Of a stretch of DNA of 38,555 bases, positions 15,586 through 23,232 are shown piece by piece. Under the pieces are notes generated by a model, which was not told the DNA's origin, did not search any database, and saw only the letters and a program-made list of their open reading frames with translations. Source of the DNA: Desulfofustis sp. Its GTDB lineage: Bacteria > Desulfobacterota > Desulfobulbia > Desulfobulbales > Desulfocapsaceae. The translations under genes were made by a program, and so were the position numbers. Every line of letters starts with the position of its first letter. Position 1 is the stretch's first letter. The stretch is from contig JABDQA010000097.1 of NCBI GenBank assembly GCA_013042475.1, positions 1 to 38,555 on the forward strand, written 5' to 3'.

Positions 15586-16347
15586 TTACTCTTCTCCAAT
15601 ATACGCCTCAATGACTTTGGGATCGGATGCAACATTTTCCGGTTTTCCAGAACCGATTACAACTCCGAAATCGAGTACGTAAATCTGATCTGAAATGTCC
15701 ATGACCACACCAAGATCATGCTCAACCAGGACAATTGTTATCCCCCACTCTTTTTTCAGATCGAACATAAAGCGGACGATATCCTCCTTTTCCTCGATGT
15801 TCATTCCGGCCATGGGTTCATCAAGCAGCAGTAACTCGGGGTCCAACGTAAGTGCCCGGGCAACTTCTACCCGTTTTTGGACGCCGTAACTCAGATTCCC
15901 CACCAAGCTTTTCCGATATGGCTCCAATTCCATAAAATCGATAACTTTTTCAACGTAGGAGCGATTTTCCGCCTCCTGCCTCGACGCCTTGCCAAAATAA
16001 ATAAGTGCATCAAATATCGAATACTTAAGATGCTGATGGCGAGCCAGGAGGAGGTTGTCAAGCACTGACAGCCCGCTGAACAGTTCAAGATTCTGAAAAG
16101 CTCGGGCGATCCCTATATTGGAAACCTGGTGGGGCGAGGCGTGGGTAAGGTTTCGTTCACCATAATATATCGTGCCCTGACTAGGATGGTAAAAGCCGGA
16201 AATACAGTTGAGAACACTTGTTTTCCCGGCACCGTTTGGCCCGATAATCGAGGTGATAATTCCGGGTTCTATGGTGATGTCGACCTCAGTAAGAGCGTCC
16301 AGCCCGCCAAACGTCAGGGTCACATCAGAAACAATGAGATGTTTCAT
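15586..16347 (-). CDS. livG: Branched-chain amino acid-type ABC transporter ATP-binding protein LivG
   Basis: A 253-residue ABC ATPase, normal length for LivG. Walker A GPNGAGKT (36-43), signature LSYGVQKR (152-159, Val in place of the usual Gln), Walker B LLLLDEP (172-178) and the switch His in VEHDLGVV. The extra segment between Walker A and the signature (residues about 105-135) is typical of LivG compared with LivF. It is the first gene of a minus-strand operon running livG, ligase, livH, livM, livK, livF. No clear ribosome binding site precedes the ATG, which follows 351 bases of non-coding DNA downstream of the LuxR-type regulator. Confidence 0.92.
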   Translation of the reverse strand: MKHLIVSDVTLTFGGLDALTEVDITIEPGIITSIIGPNGAGKTSVLNCISGFYHPSQGTIYYGERNLTHASPHQVSNIGIARAFQNLELFSGLSVLDNLLLARHQHLKYSIFDALIYFGKASRQEAENRSYVEKVIDFMELEPYRKSLVGNLSYGVQKRVEVARALTLDPELLLLDEPMAGMNIEEKEDIVRFMFDLKKEWGITIVLVEHDLGVVMDISDQIYVLDFGVVIGSGKPENVASDPKVIEAYIGEE

Positions 16348-16698
16348 AAGGAATTAACTCGCTTTCCTAACCAACCGATCAACAACAAAACCATGATTTG
16401 TCAGCTCGCCGTGGAGACATCTGAGGAGCACAGGAAACACAACTTTCATGACACAATAACTTTTTCGCATACCAAGAGAGTTGCCGCGGCGGCCAGTCAC
16501 GCCGGGGGATCATCACCTGCCACCTCCGCCATTTCGCACATACGAGCGAAATGGTCAGACTGTCGTCTACTGCAAAAGAGAGAGATTGCCCATAGACTGC
16601 CTTATGCCAAGCACTTTAAAGGCCTTCGTAGGATAGGGCAAAAGAATGGAAAAACAAAGTTTATAAAGTAGTGGTATAATAGTGGTCTATACCCGCTA
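16348..16698. promoter_or_regulatory. Regulatory region upstream of the liv operon
   Basis: A 351-base gap between the LuxR-type regulator and livG, both on the minus strand. It contains a 9-bp inverted repeat (separate entry). The plus-strand open frame that crosses it (16129-16671) overlaps livG and has no family resemblance, so I treat it as chance. I found no clean sigma-54 (GG-N10-GC) site on the minus strand. The liv promoter is expected here. Confidence 0.4.
16529..16554. promoter_or_regulatory. 9-bp inverted repeat, candidate operator or leader hairpin
   Basis: CCATTTCGC at 16529-16537 and GCGAAATGG at 16546-16554 are perfect inverse complements separated by eight bases. It lies about 180 bases upstream of the livG start. 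It could be a binding site for the adjacent LuxR-type regulator or an RNA hairpin downstream of that regulator's gene. No T tract follows on the minus strand. Confidence 0.35.
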
Positions 16699-18279
16699 TT
16701 AATCCATTGCTTGAAGGTGGGACCTGAGGTTTATCTTCTTGTTTTTTATACCTAATTTTTTCCTTATGTTATAACGATGAAAGAGGATGGTATTTTTTGA
16801 CAGCAGGAGAATCTCGGCAATTTCCTTATTGGTCATCCCCTCTTTGACCAGGCTGGCGATGCGAACTTCTGCAGGCGTCAGATGGGTCAGCCCGGAGGTC
16901 AATTTATCGATAAATGGGGAAACGATGTTGTTGAGATTGGTCTCCAGAATCCGTGCCAGGGCTTTCTGCTGGGTATTCAGGTTTCCATTCAGAAATCTAT
17001 GCAAATACGGATTAACCAGTTCCTGTACGTTTTTTAAAACTACATTCCCCAGCTCCTTTTTATCATCCTCTCTCTGCTTCAGGAGAACCCGCAGGGCAGT
17101 GTTCACTTCTTCAAGATGGTCCGATTGCGCCTGGAGCTCCTCCTCACGTTTTCTAAGAGCCCTTTCAGCACGCTTTCGGTCTTCTATCTCCTGCTCAAGC
17201 TGAATGTTCGTCTGCTCGAGTTCGGAAGTCCGCTCTCTGACCAGTTCTTCTAAATGATTACGATATATGGTCAACTCTTTTTCGGCCTGCTTCTGGGCAC
17301 TGATATCCCTCAGCGTGACAATATTGCCCAGTGGTTGACCGTCGTCACCCTGGTAGAGGGTTGAACTCAGCTGAACATCGAGAATAGCCCCATCCTTGGT
17401 AAACCTGCGGGTTTCGAAAAGATGGATTTTTTGCCCGCTCAACATTCTTTGAATCGCATCTCTGGTTTCCTGGACGTTCTCTGGAGGGACAAAGTCAATC
17501 TGTTTGCCGAGTAGTTCAGTCCGGGATAATTTAAAGGTCTTTTCAAAGGCCGGGTTCACATAAGTGGCGATTCCCTGCATGTCATACACGACAATGGGGT
17601 CGGGGGATGATTCAAGAAAAGTCCGGTATCTGTTCTCACTTTCCCTCAAAAAGGTTTCCGTACGTTTTCTTTCGGCCAATTCGTGCCTGGCATCAGCGTA
17701 CAATTGGGCTTTTTCAAGCGCGATGGTCGCCAGGGCGGCAAAGCGTTCAAGCGTGGCGATATCCTCCCGGTCAAATCGTTTCTGGCCTTCAACATGGGCA
17801 AGGCCTATCACTCCGAGGACAATCTGCTCAGATTTCAGCGGAATACCTACGATTGAGCGAAGCGTATCAAACACCTTGTCTGGTATACGATGCGGCCAGG
17901 TCCGATAATCTTCGACGACGAGAGGGCTTTCTGCCTGCCACACACGCCCGCCCATCCCCTCGCCAACCAGAACAGTTCTGCCGAGTTGGCCTCGAAAAAG
18001 CCCCATCCCCATCTTCATACACATCCTTTTTTTCTCATGCTCCAGCAGATAGATGTAACCGTGCGCGGTATCACTCAGTGATGCAGCTCGCTCAAGAATA
18101 TTTTCGAGCAATTCTTCCTTGTCCAGGCTTTCAATCAAACTGAGAGAAGTCTCATGCAGGGCTTTTAAAGATTCATTCTGGCGGTGGAAAACTCCTTCAG
18201 CGGCTTTGAGGCGCTTGAACTCAAGGTTTAAGGCTTCAATCTGTTGGGCTAAATCTGCGTACGAGAGTTGGGAGCTCAT
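16699..18279 (-). CDS. GAF-PAS-coiled-coil-LuxR transcriptional regulator
   Basis: A 526-residue soluble one-component regulator. After a short N-terminal coiled coil come a GAF domain (about 50-200), a PAS domain (about 218-335, with the PAC-type end GNIVTLRDISAQKQAEKEL), a long charged coiled coil (about 335-420), a linker and a C-terminal LuxR/GerE HTH (about 460-522: LTPAEVRIASLVKEGMTNKEIAEILLLSKNTI). There is no kinase or receiver domain, so ligand or redox sensing by GAF/PAS is likely to act directly on DNA binding. It lies upstream of the liv-ligase operon in the same direction (351-base gap) and is the most plausible regulator of it, perhaps responding to an aromatic or fatty acid. 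The ribosome binding site is weak. Confidence 0.87.
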   Translation of the reverse strand: MSSQLSYADLAQQIEALNLEFKRLKAAEGVFHRQNESLKALHETSLSLIESLDKEELLENILERAASLSDTAHGYIYLLEHEKKRMCMKMGMGLFRGQLGRTVLVGEGMGGRVWQAESPLVVEDYRTWPHRIPDKVFDTLRSIVGIPLKSEQIVLGVIGLAHVEGQKRFDREDIATLERFAALATIALEKAQLYADARHELAERKRTETFLRESENRYRTFLESSPDPIVVYDMQGIATYVNPAFEKTFKLSRTELLGKQIDFVPPENVQETRDAIQRMLSGQKIHLFETRRFTKDGAILDVQLSSTLYQGDDGQPLGNIVTLRDISAQKQAEKELTIYRNHLEELVRERTSELEQTNIQLEQEIEDRKRAERALRKREEELQAQSDHLEEVNTALRVLLKQREDDKKELGNVVLKNVQELVNPYLHRFLNGNLNTQQKALARILETNLNNIVSPFIDKLTSGLTHLTPAEVRIASLVKEGMTNKEIAEILLLSKNTILFHRYNIRKKLGIKNKKINLRSHLQAMD

Positions 18280-18534
18280 GATAAATGCAATGTATATGAA
18301 TGAAAGTGCTTCATGGCAGCCGTCTGCAGCGGCGGCTATTCCATCTAGTTATCGTAAGGGAATCATATCATATCCGGTGATTATTTTTCGTGCATTTCTG
18401 AGAGAATAGCCTGACCGACAGTCAAATCCAGGAGTGGCCATCGATTTTCCCTGGAAAAGGGGTAAAAAAATCACCACATGGTACTTTTATCCTGGCAGGT
18501 CGAACGGTTGAATACACAATCCAAAGGAGCATTG

Positions 18535-18962
18535 ATGTCCATACCGGAATGGCAGCAGAGACTGCCCGGTGATAAAGTAGCTACTACTCAGGAGGCGCTC
18601 GTTCCAATAAGTAACGGTTGCCACGTCTTTATAGGTACCGGATGCGGTGAACCTCAGCATCTCATCCACGCGATGGTCGTAGACAAGGGTACCGGGATAA
18701 ATATGATTTATCAGATGCTCTCTCATACCCTGGTGCCATATCTCGATGACCCCTCCTTTGGCTCCCGTTTTCTGCTGAAACTGTTTTTTATCAGTGCATC
18801 CATACCCAGCTTATTACCGACGCCAGGCTCCCTCTTATTGAGCAAAAGGTCGTCGCCAACAAGCAGAGGACTCTGATTCCAAGAAGAGTGGCGGCTTCGC
18901 TCTGTATGGGAACGGAACGATTCTATAGATTTGTCGATGATAACCCGATTTCCCGGTCATGA
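18535..18962 (+). pseudogene. Acetyl-CoA hydrolase/4-hydroxybutyrate CoA-transferase family pseudogene
   Basis: ATG at 18535 with AAAGGAG five bases upstream starts a clear family N-terminus (PEWQQRLPGDKVATTQEAL, GCHVFIGTGCGEPQHL, LKLFFISAS). Directly after this, around 18795, the sequence switches to another frame. That frame reads a part from the middle of the same family: HTQLITDARLPLIEQKVV, then SLCMGTERFYRFVDDNP, ending in a stop at 18960-18962. About 150 or more codons between the two pieces and the whole C-terminal half are missing (normal length is over 400 residues). The result cannot be functional. The intact enzyme would transfer CoA between acyl-CoA and acetate or similar acids. 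It lies 220 bases ahead of the XRE-cupin gene, oriented with it. Confidence 0.75.
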
Positions 18963-19184
18963 GAAGCACTCGCGCAGAGTGAGTAGAGCCGAGCGCATCT
19001 GCCTGGTCAGAATTAAAACGTGCTGCAGTGCCCCTCATCCCTGATCTACAGCGATTCCCTGAATACTTCACAGCCGTGGCCGGAATTCAAATTACCCTTG
19101 ACACATTGTTAATTTGTAGTGTTTGTTAAGTCTTAACCAAAGTCAAATATTTTCAACTATTCTCAACCTGTCTGCACATCACCC

Positions 19185-19727
19185 ATGAATATAGGCACCT
19201 TGCTAAGAAGTCGTCGGAAAGAGCGTAAATTAACCCTGAAAAATGTTGCCGTGAAAGCATCGATCTCCGAGGGCTTCCTCAGCCAGGTGGAAAACGATGT
19301 CAACTCCCCGTCGGTCGAGACCCTGATCCGCATCTGCAACGCCATCGGGGTCGATGCCGGTGATCTGATCTCCCGGGCCAGCAAACAAACCAAGGTAGAA
19401 GTGATTCGCCGCTCGGAGTGGGATGACATTGATCTTTCCCACACCGGTTTCGTTACCCGCCGCTTTTACCCTCCCGATTTCCGGACGGTAATCGATTCGG
19501 CCATACTCGTCATCGAACCTGGCAAATCGATACCGGTGCGTAAGAATATTAAAAACGCCCAGGAGGTCCTTGCCATCCTCGAGGGTTCGGTGGAGCTGAC
19601 GCTAGGTCCTGATTCTTTGCTTTTGTCCGAAGGCGATTCGGTGCATTTCTGGTCGGACACCAATAAGCAGAAAATATCCAATAATGGCACAACCACTTGC
19701 TTTGTCCTCTGGGTAGGCACGATCTGA
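19185..19727 (+). CDS. XRE-family transcriptional regulator with cupin sensor domain
   Basis: A 180-residue regulator with an N-terminal HTH_3 domain (residues about 5-60: LRSRRKERKLTLKNVAVKAS, then GFLSQVENDVNSPSVETL) and a C-terminal cupin_2 barrel (about 100-178) that probably binds a small ligand. This two-domain layout is common in regulators of amino acid, polyamine and acyl-CoA metabolism. It precedes the acetoacetyl-CoA synthetase gene by about 100 bases in the same direction and probably controls it and the acyl-CoA dehydrogenase gene. The start codon lacks a clear ribosome binding site. Confidence 0.88.
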   Translation: MNIGTLLRSRRKERKLTLKNVAVKASISEGFLSQVENDVNSPSVETLIRICNAIGVDAGDLISRASKQTKVEVIRRSEWDDIDLSHTGFVTRRFYPPDFRTVIDSAILVIEPGKSIPVRKNIKNAQEVLAILEGSVELTLGPDSLLLSEGDSVHFWSDTNKQKISNNGTTTCFVLWVGTI

Positions 19728-19825
19728 CAGACAACCCGGTTAAACACGGCAAGCAACCGGCAATGGATCATAAGAATCGGAAAACGAAAGTTTAAATTAC
19801 TCAATTCAGCATTTTGGATAAGGGT

Positions 19826-21787
19826 ATGATGAAGATCATGTCAGAACCGCTCTGGAGTCCATCTACAGAACGTATCAAAACCACCAACATGTACCGCTTC
19901 ATGCAAGAGGTGAATCGCTCGTATAAAGAGGATTTTAGCGAATACGATTCTCTCTATCAGTGGTCAATCGAAAACCTCGAGGCCTTCTGGGTGGAGCTGT
20001 GGAAATTTGCCGGAATTAAAGCATCACGGGGATTTGAAAGGGTCATCGACGATCCCACCAAGATGCCCGGCGCCCAGTGGTTTGTCGGCAGCCGTCTGAA
20101 CTTCGCCGAAAACCTCCTGCGCTGCCAGGATGAGCGCATCGCCCTCGTTTTCCGGGGCGAAAACCAAGTGAGGAGGGCAGTTTCTTACCGAGAACTTTAC
20201 GCAGAAGTAGCGAAAGTTGCTGCAGCACTGCGCCAGGCAGGAATCGTGCCTGGCGACAGGGTGGCGGGGTTCATGCCCAACATGCCCGAGTCGATCATCG
20301 CCATGCTTGCAGCCACCAGTCTCGGGGCGACGTGGTCTTCCTGCTCCCCTGATTTCGGAATCAAAGGAGTACTCGACCGCTTTGGCCAGATCAAGCCGAA
20401 GGTTCTGTTCACCGCAGATGGTTATTTCTTCAAAGGCAAGCCGCTCGACAGCCTGGAGCGGGTGGCTCGCATCGCCGAGAAACTCCCTTCCATCGAGCGG
20501 ATAATCGTCGTCCCTTATGTCAACGAACGGCCCGATCTCGGCGGTCTCCCCACTGGAGTTCATTACTCTGAAATCTGTGCAACAGAGACACCGGAGATTG
20601 ACTTCGTCCAGTTGCCGTTCGACCATCCGCTCTATATCATGTATTCCTCCGGCACCACTGGTCTGCCTAAATGTATGGTGCAGGGCGCCGGCGGGGTTCT
20701 GCTTACCCAGATCAAGGAACTATTGCTGCATACCGACCTCAAACGGCGAGACACAATTTTTTATTTTACTACCTGCGGCTGGATGATGTGGAACTGGCTT
20801 GTCACTTCGCTTGCCGTCGGTGCGACCCTTGTGTTGTATGACGGCAATCCCTTTCACCCGGGACCCGAGGCCCTGTGGCGAATGGCCGAGGATGAAAAGA
20901 TCACCGTCTTCGGCACCAGTGCCGGTTACATCGCCGCCCTGAGGGATAGCGGGGTCAAGCCGGCAAGACAATTCGACCTTGGTCCGCTGAAGGCTCTGCT
21001 ATCCACTGGTTCGCCGCTGTCAAAAGAGGATTTTCGTTTCATCTACCGGGAGATCAAGGCAGACATGCAGCTGGCCTCGATATCTGGCGGCTCAGATCTC
21101 AACGGTTGCTTCGCTCAAGGCAACCCCATGGGACCAGTTTTCGAAGGGGAACTTCAATGCCGCGCCCTCGGTATGAAGGTTTTTGCCTATGATGAGGACG
21201 GCAAGCCGGTGATCGGCCAGCAGGGTGAGCTGGTCTGCACCGCTCCCTTCCCTTCAATGCCTCTTTATTTCTGGGACGACGAGAGCGGCAAGAAATACCA
21301 TGCAGCCTATTTCGACAGGTATCCCGGAGTCTGGACCCACGGCGATTTTATCGAGGTCACCGAGCGGGGCGGGATCATCATGTACGGCAGGTCGGATGCC
21401 ACCCTCAACCCGGGAGGGGTAAGGATCGGAACCGCTGAAATTTACCCGATTCTCGACGAAATAGACACGATCGAGGACAGTGTGGTGGTCGGGCAGCAAT
21501 GGCAAAATGACGTCCGGGTCATCCTTTTTGTCAAAATGAAGCCCGGAGTGACGCTCACCGAAGAGATTCGCGATCAGGTTAAAACGGCCATCCGCAACTT
21601 TGCCTCGCCCCGCCACGTGCCGGCCAAGATCATTGCCATACAGGATATCCCCTACACCCTTAACATGAAAAAGGTAGAACTGGCGGTGCAGAAAGTCATT
21701 CATGGTCAGGAGGTTAAGAACAAGGACGCGCTTAAGAACCCCGAGGCCCTCGACTTTTTTGCCGGCTTGGACGAACTTGTCGAATAG
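19826..21787 (+). CDS. Acetoacetyl-CoA synthetase
   Basis: About 650 residues, the usual size for AacS. It converts acetoacetate, ATP and CoA to acetoacetyl-CoA. Diagnostic features are the ACAS-N-type start (SEPLWSPSTERIKTTNMYRF), MYSSGTTGLPKCMVQG as the phosphate loop, the TTCGWMMWNWL segment typical of AacS, and the hinge and C-terminal region ending in NMKKVELAVQK with the catalytic Lys. The longest open frame begins with TTG at 19814 without a ribosome binding site; ATG codons follow at 19826, 19829 and 19838. AAGGG at 19820-19824 suits the ATG at 19829 best, and family comparison would favour 19838, so the start is uncertain by a few codons. With the isovaleryl-CoA dehydrogenase downstream it suits leucine or ketone-body catabolism, where acetoacetate is the end product. 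Confidence 0.92.
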   Translation: MMKIMSEPLWSPSTERIKTTNMYRFMQEVNRSYKEDFSEYDSLYQWSIENLEAFWVELWKFAGIKASRGFERVIDDPTKMPGAQWFVGSRLNFAENLLRCQDERIALVFRGENQVRRAVSYRELYAEVAKVAAALRQAGIVPGDRVAGFMPNMPESIIAMLAATSLGATWSSCSPDFGIKGVLDRFGQIKPKVLFTADGYFFKGKPLDSLERVARIAEKLPSIERIIVVPYVNERPDLGGLPTGVHYSEICATETPEIDFVQLPFDHPLYIMYSSGTTGLPKCMVQGAGGVLLTQIKELLLHTDLKRRDTIFYFTTCGWMMWNWLVTSLAVGATLVLYDGNPFHPGPEALWRMAEDEKITVFGTSAGYIAALRDSGVKPARQFDLGPLKALLSTGSPLSKEDFRFIYREIKADMQLASISGGSDLNGCFAQGNPMGPVFEGELQCRALGMKVFAYDEDGKPVIGQQGELVCTAPFPSMPLYFWDDESGKKYHAAYFDRYPGVWTHGDFIEVTERGGIIMYGRSDATLNPGGVRIGTAEIYPILDEIDTIEDSVVVGQQWQNDVRVILFVKMKPGVTLTEEIRDQVKTAIRNFASPRHVPAKIIAIQDIPYTLNMKKVELAVQKVIHGQEVKNKDALKNPEALDFFAGLDELVE

Positions 21788-21867
21788 ATACCCACGCCGT
21801 GCCGGAAGAGGCCCTTGTCTGACCTCCCCTATGGCCGGCGTTAGAAAATTGCCACACAGGAGACAGC

Positions 21868-23037
21868 ATGAAGAGCTATCCGCAACTGAATTTTGGCCTG
21901 GGAGATACCGCCAACCTGCTCCGAGAATCGGTACAGGATTTTGTGAGCGCGGAGATTGCCCCCCTCGCTGCCGATATCGACCGGGATGATCAATTTCCTC
22001 TGGAACTCTGGCAAAAAATGGGAGATCTGGGTCTTCTCGGGATAACCGTGCCCGAGGAGTTTGGCGGCGCTGGCATGGGCTATCTTGAGCACGTTATAGC
22101 CATGGAGGAGATAAGCCGTGGATCAGCCTCGGTGGGGCTTGCCTACGGTGCTCACTCCAATCTCTGCATTAATCAGATCAAACTGAACGGCACACAGGCG
22201 CAAAAGGAGCGCTATCTTCCAAAGCTGATCAGCGGCGAGCACATTGGGGCGCTGGCGATGAGCGAGGCGGGTGCGGGTTCTGATGTTGTGAGCATGCGGC
22301 TTGCGGCGGTAAAGAAAGATGGCGCCTACGTTCTCAATGGCACCAAGATGTGGATCACTAACGGTCCTGATGCCAATGTTCTGGTGGTCTACGCCAAGAC
22401 TTCCCCGGAAAAGCATCACAAGGGCATCACGGCTTTTCTCATCGAAAAGACCATGCCGGGTTTCAGCACCAGCCCAAAGCTCGACAAGCTCGGAATGCGC
22501 GGTTCACCAACTTGTGAGCTGGTGTTCACCGACTGCATTGTGCCGGAGCAGAATATCCTCGGCCAACCTGACCGTGGCGTCGAGGTGCTCATGAGCGGCC
22601 TCGACTATGAACGGCTGGTTCTTGCGGGTGGGCCTCTGGGAATAATGAGCTCCTGTATGGATGTAGTGCTGCCCTACATCCACGAGCGCCAGCAGTTCGG
22701 TCAGCCGATCGGCATGTTTGAGTTGATGCAGGGCAAGATCGCCGACATGTACGCCACCTGGAGCGCTTGCCGCTCCTATACTTACACCGTGGCCAAGGCA
22801 GCAGACAGGGGTGGTAACGTTCGTAAAGACGCCGCTGCGGTCATCCTTTTCGCCGCTGAAAAAGCAACGTTGATGGCCCTCGAAGCCATCCAGAGTCTTG
22901 GTGGCAACGGTTATATCAATGACTTTCCGACGGGCCGCCTGCTGCGTGACGCCAAACTTTATGAAATCGGCGCCGGCACCAGCGAAATCCGCCGTATGCT
23001 CATCGGTCGAGAACTCTTCAAGGATACGATGGATTGA
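21868..23037 (+). CDS. Isovaleryl-CoA dehydrogenase-type acyl-CoA dehydrogenase
   Basis: A 389-residue FAD-dependent acyl-CoA dehydrogenase with the three standard parts: N-terminal helices, a beta domain ([25 protein letters not shown]) and C-terminal helices. Two signatures point to the isovaleryl-CoA branch: the glutamate in [16 protein letters not shown], which is the catalytic base position in isovaleryl-CoA dehydrogenase, and [17 protein letters not shown] at the end, where other family members have the YEG base. It would oxidise isovaleryl-CoA to 3-methylcrotonyl-CoA and pass electrons to ETF. AGGAGA lies five bases before the ATG. It lies 80 bases after acetoacetyl-CoA synthetase and before a terminator. 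The biotin carboxylase, hydratase and lyase of the complete leucine pathway are not in this window. Confidence 0.88.
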   Translation: MKSYPQLNFGLGDTANLLRESVQDFVSAEIAPLAADIDRDDQFPLELWQKMGDLGLLGITVPEEFGGAGMGYLEHVIAMEEISRGSASVGLAYGAHSNLCINQIKLNGTQAQKERYLPKLISGEHIGALAMSEAGAGSDVVSMRLAAVKKDGAYVLNGTKMWITNGPDANVLVVYAKTSPEKHHKGITAFLIEKTMPGFSTSPKLDKLGMRGSPTCELVFTDCIVPEQNILGQPDRGVEVLMSGLDYERLVLAGGPLGIMSSCMDVVLPYIHERQQFGQPIGMFELMQGKIADMYATWSACRSYTYTVAKAADRGGNVRKDAAAVILFAAEKATLMALEAIQSLGGNGYINDFPTGRLLRDAKLYEIGAGTSEIRRMLIGRELFKDTMD

Positions 23038-23130
23038 CAACTATCTGCAGATAACCCTCTTTGCTTACCTCGATGATGAAGTCGGCAGCTTTTCCTTCGC
23101 TCGCACACTGCCCTTAAGCATTGCAAACAA

Positions 23131-23161
23131 AACAAGCCCGGCTTAACAGGCCGGGCTTGTT
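23131..23161. terminator. Bidirectional intrinsic terminator
   Basis: A 12-bp perfect stem, AACAAGCCCGGC (23131-23142) and GCCGGGCTTGTT (23150-23161), with a seven-base loop. On the minus strand it is followed by TTTGTTTGC, a usable U-rich tail; on the plus strand the stem ends in TTGTT. It sits between the convergent acyl-CoA dehydrogenase (plus) and thiolase-like (minus) genes and probably terminates both. Confidence 0.85.
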
Positions 23162-23232
23162 GGGCACCCTTTTCACTACCTCAGAACTTCAGTTACCGGA
23201 TATCATGAGTGCTTCCATCCGGGTATACCACC

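Noticed and set aside
15579-15635. Upstream ATG extension of the operon acyl-CoA ligase
   Set aside because: It would overlap livG by 50 bases and adds residues unlike the ligase N-terminus; the ATG at 15578 lies seven bases after the livG stop.
16129-16671. 180-codon plus-strand frame overlapping livG
   Set aside because: About 40 percent is antisense to the well-supported livG gene; the remainder has no motif or ribosome binding site.
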